Below, one piece after another: positions 9,810 through 19,578 of a stretch of DNA of 64,000 nt. The stretch covers positions 248,001-312,000 of the forward strand of contig JAFKGD010000007.1 in the NCBI GenBank assembly GCA_017307855.1, read 5' to 3'. Source of the stretch: Burkholderiales bacterium (GTDB lineage: Bacteria; Pseudomonadota; Gammaproteobacteria; Burkholderiales; Burkholderiaceae_C). Position numbers and translations under genes: made by a program. Positions within the stretch are counted from its first letter, which is position 1, and every line of letters begins with the position of its first letter. The notes below the pieces were generated by a model. The model was not told where the DNA came from. It made no database searches and worked only from the letters and a program-made list of their open reading frames with translations.

Positions 9810-10586
9810 GTGATCGACATCGACCTGCACCTCTCGGTGGCCGATGGCCGGCGCAGCTTCGCGCTTCAAGTGGCCTTCGCCACCGACGCGCCCTTCGTGG
9901 CTTTGTACGGCCCTTCGGGCGCGGGCAAGTCGCTCACGCTGTCGGCCGTGGCGGGATTGCTGCGCCCACAGCACGGCCATGTGCGCGTGGCCGGCCGTAC
10001 GCTGTTCGACCGCGCTGCCGGCATCGACCTGCCGGCGCGCGCGCGCCGCGTGGGCTATCTCTTCCAGCACTACGGCCTGTTTCCGCACCTCTCGGTGCGT
10101 GAGAACGTGGGGTTCGGCCTGACCAGCTGGCGCCAGCGGCGGCTGTCGCCCGATGCGGCGGCGCGCGTCGACGGATTGCTGGAGAGCTTCGGCCTTTCGG
10201 CCCTGGCCGCGAGCCGGCCCGACACCCTCTCGGGCGGTCAGAAGCAGCGCGTGGCCCTCGCCCGCGCGCTGGCCTGCGAGCCGCAGGTGCTGCTGCTCGA
10301 CGAGCCCTTCGCCGCGCTCAACCCGATGCTGCGCCAGGGCCTGCGCCACGAACTGGCCGAGGTGCGGCGGCGCTGGAACATCCCGGTGCTGATGATCACG
10401 CACGACATCGACGACGTGATCGCGCTGGCCGACATGGCCTTCCTGCTCGACGGCGGCCGCGTGGTGCGCGAGGTGGACCTGCGCGGGGGCACGGCGCGCG
10501 ACCGCGCGCGTGCCGAACTGGGTGCGCCGCCACAGGACGATTCGCCCGAGGCGCGGCGCGCGCGCGAGTTGCTGGGCGGCGGCTGA
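9810..10586 (+). CDS. modC: Molybdate ABC transporter ATPase ModC, short form without TOBE domain
   Basis: A 258-residue ATPase with Walker A YGPSGAGKSL, the Q-loop region LFQHYGLFPHLSVRENV, signature TLSGGQKQRVALARAL and Walker B VLLLDEPFAALNPM. The protein ends soon after the H-loop MITHDIDDV. Canonical ModC (~350 residues) carries a C-terminal Mop/TOBE domain, missing here as it is in the ModE-like protein. The start is taken as GTG 9810 (reads IDIDLHLSV), because the frame runs upstream into modA without a better start. It energises import through ModB. Confidence 0.9.
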   Translation: MIDIDLHLSVADGRRSFALQVAFATDAPFVALYGPSGAGKSLTLSAVAGLLRPQHGHVRVAGRTLFDRAAGIDLPARARRVGYLFQHYGLFPHLSVRENVGFGLTSWRQRRLSPDAAARVDGLLESFGLSALAASRPDTLSGGQKQRVALARALACEPQVLLLDEPFAALNPMLRQGLRHELAEVRRRWNIPVLMITHDIDDVIALADMAFLLDGGRVVREVDLRGGTARDRARAELGAPPQDDSPEARRARELLGGG

Positions 10587-10715
10587 CCGCCACGAACGCG
10601 GGCAGGTGCGGCGGCGCGGCGCCTGCAGCCGAACGCGTTGGCATGGACAATGCGTGGTTCCAGCGCTGCCACACACCTTGCCGCCCCTGCACCGTACAGG
10701 GGTCCGGACATCCGA

Positions 10716-11933
10716 ATGTCATCTCCTGCTTCCCCCGTTGCCACGCCGCCCGGCCTTTCTGCGGCTGACCGCCACCTGCTGCGTCTCACGGTCTCGATCT
10801 TCGTGGCCTTCCTCTCCATGGGCCTGGCCATGCCCACGCTGCCGCTGCACCTGCGCGACACGCTGGGCGCAACGCCGTTCGTGGTGGGCCTGGTGGTGGC
10901 CTGCCAGTTCGTCGCCGCGCTGGTGTCGCGTGCCTGGTGCGGCCACATGGCCGACACGCGCGGCGCGCGCATGGCGCTGCACGTGGGCCTGGGCTTCGGC
11001 GTCGCCTCCGGCGCGCTGTATCTGCTGTCTTTGCTGTACGTGGATGTGCCGTGGCTGTCGATCGGCCTGCTGATGGCCGCGCGCGCCTGCATCGGCATCA
11101 CCGAGAGCTTCGCCGCCGTGTGCTCGCTGGCCTGGGGCACGGGCCTGATCGGCCCGGCGCGCGCGGGCAAGGTGATGTCGTGGGTGGGCATGGCGATGTT
11201 CGGCGCGTACATGGTAGGCGCGCCGCTGGGCGCCTATCTGTACGGGCAGGCCGGCTTCCTGAGCGTGGGCATCGCCGCGCTGCTGCTGCCCATGGGCGCG
11301 CTGGCACTGCTGGCCGGCATCCCCGGCGTGCCGGTGATCGCCGCGCTGCGGCTTCCCTTCGCGCGCGTGGTGGGCCTGGTCACCCTGCCCGGCCTGGGTC
11401 TGGCCTGCGCGGCGGTGGGCTTCGGGAGCGTGTCGGCCTTCATCGCGTTGCTGTTCGCCGACAACCGCTGGGGCGATGCCTCGCTGGCCTTCACCGCGTT
11501 CGGCGCGGCCTACATCGTGGCGCGGCTGCTGTTCGGCCACCTGCCCGACGCCATCGGTGGCGCGCGTGTGGCGCTGGCCGCCGTGGCCGTGGAAACCGTG
11601 GGCATGGTGGTGATCTGGACGATGGGCGGCGTGCATCCCGTGGGCGTGTACGTGGGCGCAGCGCTCACCGGCTTCGGCTTCTCGCTGGCCTTTCCCGGAT
11701 TCGGCGTCGAAGCGGTGCACCGCGCGCCGCCGGCCAACCGTGGCTCGGCCATGGGCGCCTATGTGGCCTTCCTCGACGTGGCGCTGGCCGTCACCGGGCC
11801 GCTCGCGGGCCTGGTGGCCGGTGCGTTCGGGCTGCGTTCGATCTACGGCTTCGGCGCATGCGTGGTCGCCGGCGGGGTGGCCGTGGCCTGGGTGCTGGCG
11901 CGCCAGGCACGGCGCGAGCCGGCCACGCACTGA
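10716..11933 (+). CDS. MFS transporter, YhhS/YfcJ-like
   Basis: A ~405-residue major facilitator with twelve predicted membrane segments. The N-terminal half shows VAFLSMGLAMPTLPLHLRDT and the loop 2-3 signature GHMADTRGARMALHVG. The second half shows a matching GHLPDAIGGARVAL loop. The arrangement resembles E. coli YhhS/YfcJ arabinose-efflux-like proteins, whose physiological substrates are poorly known. The start is ATG 10716 (MSSPASPVATPPG); an in-frame ATG at 10638 would add a non-membrane extension. It is separated from modC by 129 bp and is probably an independent transcript. Confidence 0.82.
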   Translation: MSSPASPVATPPGLSAADRHLLRLTVSIFVAFLSMGLAMPTLPLHLRDTLGATPFVVGLVVACQFVAALVSRAWCGHMADTRGARMALHVGLGFGVASGALYLLSLLYVDVPWLSIGLLMAARACIGITESFAAVCSLAWGTGLIGPARAGKVMSWVGMAMFGAYMVGAPLGAYLYGQAGFLSVGIAALLLPMGALALLAGIPGVPVIAALRLPFARVVGLVTLPGLGLACAAVGFGSVSAFIALLFADNRWGDASLAFTAFGAAYIVARLLFGHLPDAIGGARVALAAVAVETVGMVVIWTMGGVHPVGVYVGAALTGFGFSLAFPGFGVEAVHRAPPANRGSAMGAYVAFLDVALAVTGPLAGLVAGAFGLRSIYGFGACVVAGGVAVAWVLARQARREPATH

Positions 11934-11949
11934 GCGGGCAGCGGCCGCC

Positions 11950-12441
11950 TCAGGCGGCGGCCCGGTGCACGCGGCGCCCGGCCACCGGCGCGGCCTGCGC
12001 CTCGCGCTGCTGTTCGCGCAGCGCACGGCCTTCGAGGATGCGCGGCAGGTTGCCCTCGATCCAGTCGGCCAGGCCTTCCACGCGGCGCGCCACTTCCAGC
12101 CCCATCGGCGTGAGGCTGTATTCGACGTGCGGCGGCACCACCGGGTAGGCCCTGCGCAGCACGAAGCCATCGCCTTCCATCCACTGCAGCGTCTGCGCCA
12201 GCATCTTCTCGCTCACGCCGCCCACCTTGCGGCGCAGGTCGCTGAAGCGGTGCGTGCCCGCCAGCAGCGCCACCAGCACCAGCACGCCCCAGCGGCTGGT
12301 GACGTGCTGCAGCACCTCCCGCGAGGGGCAATCGACTGAAAACAGCTCGCCACGCTGCATGGCCTCGGCCAGCGAGAGCGGCTCGCAACCCTCTTCCTCG
12401 GCGCGGGTGGGGCGCGGCGGCGTGATGGTGGAGCGGGTCAT
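11950..12441 (-). CDS. HxlR-family (MarR-like winged helix) regulator
   Basis: A 163-residue DNA-binding protein. The core is a HxlR/DUF24 winged helix: a single cysteine in FSVDCPSREVLQHVTSRWG, then VLVALLAGTHRFSDLRRKVG and VSEKMLAQTLQWMEGDGFV with the wing PPHVEYSLTPMG. Regulators of this family, such as QorR and HypR, often sense quinones or electrophiles through that N-terminal cysteine. It is divergent from qorB with 87 bp between, the same pair as E. coli ytfH/ytfG, so control of qorB and itself is likely. The ribosome binding site GGAGG lies inside the operator palindrome. Confidence 0.88.
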   Translation of the reverse strand: MTRSTITPPRPTRAEEEGCEPLSLAEAMQRGELFSVDCPSREVLQHVTSRWGVLVLVALLAGTHRFSDLRRKVGGVSEKMLAQTLQWMEGDGFVLRRAYPVVPPHVEYSLTPMGLEVARRVEGLADWIEGNLPRILEGRALREQQREAQAAPVAGRRVHRAAA

Positions 12442-12444
12442 GGC

Positions 12445-12469
12445 ACTTACCTCCAGGTAGGTACTTACT
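12445..12469. promoter_or_regulatory. Candidate HxlR operator between hxlR and qorB
   Basis: The inverted repeat ACTTACCT-CC-AGGTAGGT (12445-12462, one mismatch between arms) is followed by a third half-site ACTTACT at 12463-12469. It covers the ribosome binding site of the minus-strand regulator and lies ~70 bp upstream of qorB. Position and dyad fit a HxlR-type dimer site; binding is inferred. Confidence 0.5.
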
Positions 12470-12528
12470 AAAAGTTTGCTTGGCCGATATTCTGCCTGCC
12501 TGTTCCCGTTCATCCAAGGAGTTTTGTC

Positions 12529-13389
<861 letters not shown>

Positions 13390-13401
13390 CGCGCCGCGCG
13401 C

Positions 13402-14508
13402 CTAGCGCAGGTCTTGCCACCAGCGCCGGTTCTCGCGCAGCCGGCCGAGCGTGAGCACCTCGCCGATCTCGGGCGTGGCCAGCGCGACGCCGGCCTTCTC
13501 CGCGAGGTCGGCCGCCCGGTCCATCGGCTCGCGCCACGGATGCAGGGCCAGGTCGAACGTGCTGTTGTGCACGAGGTAGAGCAGGCGCGCACCCACGTCG
13601 CGGAACGCCTGCACGGTCTCTTCGGGCGTCATGTGGGCCTGCGGCCAGTAGCTGTCGTAGGCGCCGTTTTCCATCAGGGCGATGTCGAAGGGGCCCAGGC
13701 GCTCGCCGATCTCCTTGAAGCCGGGGAAGTAGGCCGTGTCGCCACTGAAGTAGATACGCTGCCGGCCGCCCACGTCGAACGCCCACGAGGCCCAGAGCGT
13801 GCTGTTGCGGTCCCACAGGCCGCGGCCCGAAAAATGGTGCGCCGGCGCGGCCGTGGCCGTCACCTCGCCCACCGTGGCCTGCTGCCACCAGTCGAATTCC
13901 TCGATGCGCGACGCCTCGATGCCCCAGGCCCGCAGCCGCGCGCCCACGCCCAGCGGCACCAGGTAGCGCTGCACGCGGTCCTTGAGCGCCTCGATGGTGA
14001 ACGCGTCGAGGTGGTCGTAGTGATCGTGCGAGAGCACCAACGCCTCGATCGGCGGCACGTCGGCCAGCGCCAGCGGCGGCGCATGGAAGCGGCGCGGCCC
14101 CAGGAACGAGAACGGCGAGGCGCGTTCGCCGAACACGGGATCGATCAGCCACCACTTGCCGCGCAGCTTGAGCAGGTGCGACGAATGGCCGAGCCGGATC
14201 ACGTGGCTGCCGTCGTCGTCCAGCGCGTCCAGCGCCGCGCGGTCGAGCCGCCGCACGGGAATCGCATCCGTGGGCACGGTGTTGTCGGGCTTGCCACCGA
14301 AGATGAAGCGGGACCAGATGTCCCATCCGCTGCGGTTGGGCTGGGCGCCCGGGTTGGGCAGGTTCTCGTAGCGCTGGGTTTCGGCATTCAGGCGCGATGC
14401 GAGGGCGGCGCGCGGCGCGGCATCCTGCGGCCCGGCTGCAGGCGCCGTGGAGACGGCGGCCAGGCAGCCGCAGGCGGCCATGAACGAAGTGAAACGGCGA
14501 TAGCTCAT
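13402..14508 (-). CDS. Metallo-beta-lactamase-fold hydrolase, NAPE-PLD/UlaG-like, exported
   Basis: A 368-residue protein with a signal-peptide-like N-terminus SYRRFTSFMAACGCLAAVS followed by AAG. The cysteine in this region could make it a lipoprotein, but the lipobox is not ideal. The MBL core shows LGHSSHLLKLRGKWWLIDPV, the metal motif VLSHDHYDHLD, then ARLLYLVHNSTFDLALHPW near the C-terminus. Members of this group include N-acyl-phosphatidylethanolamine phospholipase D-like and lactonase-like enzymes; the true substrate is unknown. It is convergent with qorB with 12 bp between stops. An AGAGG ribosome binding site supports the 14508 start. Confidence 0.83.
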   Translation of the reverse strand: MSYRRFTSFMAACGCLAAVSTAPAAGPQDAAPRAALASRLNAETQRYENLPNPGAQPNRSGWDIWSRFIFGGKPDNTVPTDAIPVRRLDRAALDALDDDGSHVIRLGHSSHLLKLRGKWWLIDPVFGERASPFSFLGPRRFHAPPLALADVPPIEALVLSHDHYDHLDAFTIEALKDRVQRYLVPLGVGARLRAWGIEASRIEEFDWWQQATVGEVTATAAPAHHFSGRGLWDRNSTLWASWAFDVGGRQRIYFSGDTAYFPGFKEIGERLGPFDIALMENGAYDSYWPQAHMTPEETVQAFRDVGARLLYLVHNSTFDLALHPWREPMDRAADLAEKAGVALATPEIGEVLTLGRLRENRRWWQDLR

Positions 14509-14583
14509 CGGGCGACCTCTGGGCGTTGTTGTCGATCGGCGGTTGCCAGGCGCGGATTGTGGCGCCGCTTCAGGCCGGCCGCA

Positions 14584-15345
14584 TCACACCGAGCGCATCA
14601 GCCCGCCGTCCACCCGGATGTTCTGCCCCGTGATGTAGGCCGCGCCGTCCGAGACGAGAAAGGCGATCGTCGCCGCCACCTCGTCCGCCGTGCCATAGCG
14701 CTGCATCGGCACGCTGGCACGCCGCTCATCGCGCTGCGGCAGGCTGTCGATCCAGCCGGGCAGCACATTGTTCATGCGGATGTTGTCCTTGGCATACGTG
14801 TCGGCGAACAGCTTGGTGAACGAGGCCAGCCCGGCGCGGAACACCGCCGAGGTTGGGAAGGTATCGGCCGGCTCGAAGGTCCAGGCCGACGACAGGTTCA
14901 CGATCGCGCCGCCGCCCTGGCGCTGCAGGTGCGGCACCACCAGCCGCGTGGCGCGCACCACGTTGAGCAGGTAGGTTTCCATGCCCAGCTGCCACTGTTC
15001 GTCGGTGATGTCGAGGATGGGCGCGCGCGGGCCGTGGCCGGCGCCGTTCACCAGCACGTCGATGCGGCCCCATTGCGCCAGCGCGGCATCGACAAGTTTC
15101 TGCAGCGCGGCCGTGTCGCGGTTGGAGCCGGTGATGCCCACGCCACCGAGTTCTTTGGCGAGCGCCTCCCCCTTGCCCGAGCTGGAGAGGATGCCGACGT
15201 TGAAGCCGTCGGCAGACAGGCGGCGCGCAGAGGCGGCGCCCATGCCGGAGCCGGCGGCGATGACGAGGGCGGTTTTATTCTGATCAAATAATGTCGCAAA
15301 CTGCCCGCTAGGGCGCATGCGGTCTTCGCCAAGGTCGAAGGACAT
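14584..15345 (-). CDS. Atypical short-chain dehydrogenase lacking the YxxxK catalytic pair
   Basis: A 253-residue Rossmann-fold SDR. The cofactor motif is divergent (VIAAGSGMGAASARRL), followed by VNGAGHGPR, the catalytic-type serine in IVNLSSAW, and the C-terminal DGAAYITGQNIRVDGG. Where most SDRs have YxxSK the sequence is SAVFRAGLASF, so the catalytic Tyr and Lys are missing. The protein may bind NAD(P)(H) without classical oxidoreductase chemistry, or use other residues. The start at 15345 has a GGAG ribosome binding site five bases upstream; ATG 15318 is the alternative. It is the last intact gene before the degenerate region. Confidence 0.82.
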   Translation of the reverse strand: MSFDLGEDRMRPSGQFATLFDQNKTALVIAAGSGMGAASARRLSADGFNVGILSSSGKGEALAKELGGVGITGSNRDTAALQKLVDAALAQWGRIDVLVNGAGHGPRAPILDITDEQWQLGMETYLLNVVRATRLVVPHLQRQGGGAIVNLSSAWTFEPADTFPTSAVFRAGLASFTKLFADTYAKDNIRMNNVLPGWIDSLPQRDERRASVPMQRYGTADEVAATIAFLVSDGAAYITGQNIRVDGGLMRSV

Positions 15346-15592
15346 CGTACTCCGCCCAATGTCGAAAACTGCCGCCGCAGTCCGCGTGGCCTACCGCTGC
15401 GTTGCAGCAAATAGAGTCGAGAACTAGATCAGTAGACCGATCTTCTGCCGCCTTCGGGGGACCACACCCTCAGTTTTCGAGCGGAATGTTGGCCTTGCGG
15501 ATGACGCCTCTGCCTCATCTGAGAATCCTCCCTCAAGAACTTGGTCCATTCTTCAGGACACTTGACTTGCACTCAATTCCCAACGCCACCAA

Positions 15593-15838
15593 CTACGCGC
15601 GCAATTCGTCGGAGTAGATGGCGCGCACAACGAGGGCCAACGGCTTGGCGTGGACGTCCTCGGGCAACCCCTTCGGCCTCAAAAGACCGTCCCAGACAGG
15701 CACGACGAGTTTCGAGGAGTCTGCTTCTACAAACATCGAAACGCCGATGCATCGCGCCCGCGTTTCTAGAGTGACGCTGCTCAGCTTGGTCCGTCCCGCA
15801 TAGACCAGTGCGTTTGCAATCTCCACCAAAGTCGCCAT
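15593..15838 (-). CDS. Hypothetical 81-residue protein
   Basis: An ORF beginning MATLVEIANALVYAGRTKLS and ending RAIYSDELRA, preceded by a GGAGAGG stretch ten bases before the ATG. The composition is that of a small soluble protein. It sits alone between the SDR gene and the LuxR remnant, in a stretch where genes are decaying. I do not recognise a family. It may be a real orphan or a fragment of a longer lost gene. Confidence 0.35.
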   Translation of the reverse strand: MATLVEIANALVYAGRTKLSSVTLETRARCIGVSMFVEADSSKLVVPVWDGLLRPKGLPEDVHAKPLALVVRAIYSDELRA

Positions 15839-16160
15839 GATCTTGGCCTCTCCGCTGACAACGCTCCCAAGGCTGAAGCACCAGTGCCGACCACTCTACG
15901 GCTGGTTTGACGTGGAAGCACCCCCAGCCCCACCGCAGATTGAGAGCGACAAGACGGTGAGTGCGAATGCGGCATGGGCCACGGCGACCAGTTACTGGAC
16001 CGTCGACTCGCTACTGACGCGGTGAGGTTTTTCGGGTTGGCCCGTCCTGATTCCGTAGGACATCGAATCGGCCATTGGTCTAGAGAATCTCTACGTGCGC
16101 TACAGAGCGTATCAACGACCAGGGAGAGACAAGAAATCCAACGGAGAAAAGTGCTTTCAA
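15839..16160. other. Intergenic stretch without a recognisable gene
   Basis: This is the segment between the small hypothetical gene and the LuxR remnant. Short open frames occur on both strands, but none has a good start, family motif or supporting neighbour. It is probably decayed sequence belonging to the same degenerate zone. Confidence 0.5.
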
Positions 16161-16174
16161 CCTAAACGATATCG

Positions 16175-16770
16175 AGCGCAGCACTTGCGCCGAAAGCGCC
16201 CGCACCGCTGATTGAGTTCACCCATGCGGTGCTGAACACTCCCTTATGTAAGCCGCATCGATGACCGCGGTCGACTACCTGCGCATGGGATTCGACCTGC
16301 AGGATTCCAACATGCTGTTGCTTGGCAGACAGAAGCCAACGAGCGCATTGCAGTTGTGGTGCAGCCACCAGTTGGCCGAACACGTCTCCAACGAGGAGTA
16401 CCGCGCCGTCTGCTACGCAGAGACGGGAATTCGAGAACGACTCTCCCTGCTGGCGGTGTTCCGCGATGGCTGCCGCGTAGCCGTGAACCTCTGCCGCAGC
16501 CTTTCCCACCCTGATTTCGACGGAAAAGACATCTCTGCGTTGACTCAGAAGGCACGACTTACCTGCAGCGCGGTAAGACGCCACATGCAAGTGGCGAGGC
16601 AGGAGAGAGCGACAGCCAAGCTCTCCAGGCACACCATGGCGGCTCTCTCGGGACGAGAGCGGCAAGTCATCACCCACGTGCTGGAAGGAATGACAATGCC
16701 TGAAGTGGCACGGCAACTGCCCACCGCGAAAAGCAGGCTCAGTCCGAGACGTTGCTCCAAGGCAAAGTGA
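16175..16770 (+). pseudogene. LuxR-family regulator remnant, frameshifted
   Basis: The first part (16175-16258) reads PAPLIEFTHAVLNTPLCKPH and then stops. The frame changes by one base and continues from 16261 as TAVDYLRMGFDLQDSNMLL, through RERLSLLAVFRDGCRVAVNL and ALTQKARLTCSAVRRHM, to the helix-turn-helix segment LSGRERQVITHVLEGMTMPE with VARQLPTAKS. The recognition helix is then lost to a second frame change. This is typical of single-domain LuxR/GerE regulators with an N-terminal sensor region. No start codon is evident in the upstream frame. The gene is interpreted as inactive. Confidence 0.65.
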
Positions 16771-17401
16771 TTCTTGGGCAGTGAAGTCACTCAACGACGA
16801 CAGGGTTCACGTGCACATGACCGATGTAAGACGCGCCGAGGACGTTCGTTCGTTCATCGAAGCCGCGCGCCAAGCCTGGGGCCGCATCGACGTATTGTTC
16901 AGCAACGCTGGCAATGCTGGCGTCGTGGCGCCGCTCGCGGAGTACCCGGAAGACGTGTTTGACAGCGTGATGGCTGTACACGTTCGCGGCGCGTTTCTGG
17001 TCTGCAAGTACGCTCTTCCGCACATGGCCGACTTCGGCAGCATCATCATCACGAGCAGTGTGGCAGGCGTCATTGGAGCTGAGGGCGTGTACGCCTACAT
17101 CACTGCCAAGCATGCGCAGATTGGTCTGATGCGCTCCATCTCGAAGGAGGCAGGCCACCGGGGCATCCGAGTGAACACCCTTCACCCTGGACCGGTTTCC
17201 AATGACTTCCAGCTCGGCATAGAGCGGCAGATTTCGCAGGCCATCCAACGAGATGCCGCAACCATGTTTGACGAGTAGATTTCGCTGGGACGCCATGCCA
17301 CTCCTCCGGAAATCGCACGTTCGGCGTTGTATCTGGCGTCGGACATGAGCTCCTTCACTACCGGAAGTCTCCTGATGGTCGATGGCGGCCTGAGCACCTA
17401 G
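16741..17401 (+). pseudogene. Short-chain dehydrogenase remnant with internal deletion and stop codon
   Basis: An SDR-like N-terminus (ETLLQGKVILG, frame from ~16743) breaks off before the TGxxxGIG cofactor motif. From 16781 another frame gives VHVHMTDVRRAEDVRSFIEA, AWGRIDVLFSNAGNAG, IITSSVAGVIGAEGVYAYIT and RGIRVNTLHPGPVSNDF. A TAG at 17276-17278 interrupts the frame, which then continues as ISLGRHATPPEIARSALYLA and TTGSLLMVDGGLST to 17401. So most of the Rossmann N-terminus is deleted and the rest carries a nonsense codon. A stable product would lack cofactor binding. Confidence 0.75.
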
Positions 17402-17664
17402 ATGTACGTGAGACAGGCACGCGACTTTACGAACGTTCAACAGGTAGGCGTCTGGTGCGCTGCTGACGCCTCCAGGGGTACTAGACAATTCGGCCCAAGT
17501 GTCGCTATGCTTCGGCTCAAGCCGTTCCGCCGGCTTGCCCGCCCACGAGGCGAAGTCGTACTGACAGCGCGAGTTTCAAGACGAGTCCTGCCTTGACCTT
17601 CCAATGGTCGCCGCTGGCTCGGTGTGTGGGCGCATCGGACTTGCCGCGACCGCGGAGTCAAGTC

Positions 17665-18597
17665 ATGGCTACATCTTTCTCTCCCTTGCAGCTCGAGCGC
17701 TTCCGCCGCGAAGCGAAGAAGCTCGGCCGCGCACTCTCCATCTGCCACAGCGAAGCCCTGGACCGCATTGCGGTGCAGAACGGCTTCACCAACTGGTCGC
17801 TGCTGTCGAAGCACAGCGATAGCTCGTCGCAGGCTGTCGCGGACGCGCCGAAGCCGTTGCGCCCATCCGGTCCGTACCGCTACTACCTGCACGGAGACGT
17901 TGTGGAAGACGACCCTACGAAGTGCTATTGCGCCCGTTGTGACGTCTTTTGGCCACTGGACCACCTGGTGCCCACCAGCTATCACACCGACGGCAAGGAC
18001 GGCGAGCGCTTCCTCTCCAGCCTTGCTCAATGGAACACCTTGCCGGCCGAGGAGCGCGGCCGGAAGTACCGCCCTGACGGTGCCCCGAACGTGCTGGAGA
18101 CGCCTTTGCGTGCAACACAGGTCGCAAAAGAGGCTGCGCGCGCTCCATTCCATCGCTGGCTCGAAGGCCAGCGAGGTCGCAGTGACCCAATTGGTGATGT
18201 CGCTGGCGACATCCAGCGTGACAAATCCTTCCCTATCGGGGCTTCTACCTGGCGCGAGGTGGAAGACTACTTTGCGGGCTACGGCTCACACGTCGTTCGC
18301 GCCGCGCGTCAGGCCTGGCGCGAGTTTGAGGGCGGGGAGTTGCGCCATCGCACACTGGCTGAGGCATTGGCCGCAGAGCTCAAGCTGACTGTGGCCGAAG
18401 CGCACGAGCTGACCGATGCAGAGGCGATGGAACTGACGAACCACAGTGGGGACGTGCGCACGGGATTCGAGTTCGACTTCACCAACTACGCGTCTCCGAA
18501 GCTTGCGGCCAAACTGATGAAGAAGCGCGGTACGCTCAAGCTGACCGTTGACGAGTGGTTCTTCGACGACATCCGCGGTGCGGACTTTCCCAACTGA
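17665..18597 (+). CDS. Protein of unknown function with N-terminal Glyoxalase_8-like motif
   Basis: A 310-residue soluble protein from ATG 17665 (MATSFSPLQLERFRREAK). Residues ~8-45 read KKLGRALSICHSEALDRIAV then QNGFTNWSLLSKHS. That is the small helical motif seen at the N-terminus of several bacterial 'glyoxalase-related' or phage/toxin-associated proteins. A C-x2-C pair in KCYCARCDVFWP suggests metal binding. The C-terminal part has TWREVEDYFAGYGSHVVRAA and is rich in charged helices. No enzymatic motif was recognised. It stands alone between the gene graveyard and the catabolic island. Confidence 0.65.
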   Translation: MATSFSPLQLERFRREAKKLGRALSICHSEALDRIAVQNGFTNWSLLSKHSDSSSQAVADAPKPLRPSGPYRYYLHGDVVEDDPTKCYCARCDVFWPLDHLVPTSYHTDGKDGERFLSSLAQWNTLPAEERGRKYRPDGAPNVLETPLRATQVAKEAARAPFHRWLEGQRGRSDPIGDVAGDIQRDKSFPIGASTWREVEDYFAGYGSHVVRAARQAWREFEGGELRHRTLAEALAAELKLTVAEAHELTDAEAMELTNHSGDVRTGFEFDFTNYASPKLAAKLMKKRGTLKLTVDEWFFDDIRGADFPN

Positions 18598-18603
18598 GAA
18601 CCT

Positions 18604-18636
18604 GCGGCCGCCGAAGACCTAAGTCTTTGCGGCCGC
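18604..18636 (+). terminator. Stem-loop downstream of the unknown-function gene
   Basis: GCGGCCGCCGAAGAC pairs with GTCTTTGCGGCCGC across a CTAA loop, giving a long GC-rich hairpin seven bases after the stop at 18597. There is no clear U-tract, so intrinsic termination is plausible but not certain. Confidence 0.5.
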
Positions 18637-18775
18637 AAGGCGCACTTGGCCCGCTCGACCTCGGGCTCGGTACGCCCCGCTTTTGCGGCAGGGTCTGGGT
18701 CAATCGACTGTGGCATTCGACTTCTTTACGCGCTTCAGGGCTGGCTGATCACGGTCAATGGTTCCGAACATCGGA

Positions 18776-19486
18776 TCAAGACTTCCCCCTCGCGCCGCCC
18801 TTTTCCGGCGCAGCCGGTCGAATGCCATGGGCCAGCAGGCCGATGAATATGTCGGCGACCTGATCCCCACGCAGACGACCTTCTGCGTGGAACCACTGGG
18901 AAATCCCGCCGACGGCTCCCATGAACCAGAAGACCGCCAGCTTGGCATCGCACGGTGCGATGGATCCATCCCGTATGCCTTCTTCGAACACCTGGCGCAA
19001 CTCCAAATCGAACTTGCGGCGCCTCAAGGTGATCTTGCGCTGATCCGCCGCCGTCATCGCAGAGAAGTCGTGGAGGATGGCAGGGGCCCCCATCTCGTCG
19101 GTCAGCAGAGAGATGTAGTTCTTGATGAAGGTAGTGACGCGCCCATACCCGGTTCCCTCTGATGCAATGGCGTCTTTCAGCACCTGGTCACCAAGCCTCA
19201 TCGACAGTTCGTGGCACTCGTAGATCAGCTCCTGCTTGTTCTTGAAGTAGTAATAGAGAGCGGGCTTGGTGACATTGAGCGCGGCGGCAATCTCGTCCAG
19301 GGACACGTTCTTGTACCCATGGCGGCCAAAGGTGCGAGAAGCCTCGGCAATGACCGCCTGCTTCTTGAGCTGGTACTGCTCATCCGCGCCACCCACCGCG
19401 TTGTTCCACTTAACGCCCTTGCCTGGACGTCTGGCGGCGTTGCCGCGGGGTCTCGACTTAGGCTTGGCGTCAATCTGCGTGCTCAT
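18776..19486 (-). CDS. TetR-family transcriptional regulator
   Basis: A 236-residue regulator with a ~40-residue basic N-terminal extension and a TetR helix-turn-helix at about residues 45-90. The helix-turn-helix reads KKQAVIAEASRTFGRHGYKN, VSLDEIAAALNVTKPALYYY and FKNKQELIYEC. The C-terminal ligand domain is of the acyl-CoA/fatty-acid-responsive type seen near beta-oxidation genes. It is the last gene of the minus-strand acyl-CoA operon, 92 bp after the acyl-CoA dehydrogenase stop. It is a candidate repressor acting on the TTTACT-N4-AGTAAA sites, sensing an acyl-CoA intermediate; this is inferred from context. Confidence 0.87.
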   Translation of the reverse strand: MSTQIDAKPKSRPRGNAARRPGKGVKWNNAVGGADEQYQLKKQAVIAEASRTFGRHGYKNVSLDEIAAALNVTKPALYYYFKNKQELIYECHELSMRLGDQVLKDAIASEGTGYGRVTTFIKNYISLLTDEMGAPAILHDFSAMTAADQRKITLRRRKFDLELRQVFEEGIRDGSIAPCDAKLAVFWFMGAVGGISQWFHAEGRLRGDQVADIFIGLLAHGIRPAAPEKGGARGKS

Positions 19487-19578
19487 TCTTGCAGTGTCCT
19501 CTGCGCGTTAACCCGGATGCAGGCTGGGCTTCGATGATATCGGACAGGCTAATCGCAGCTTCAAGTCGCAAGCCCGAG

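Noticed and set aside
10719-12170. Minus-strand open frame of 483 codons over the MFS gene
   Set aside because: His/Gln/Arg-rich shadow of the MFS transporter; no recognisable domain.
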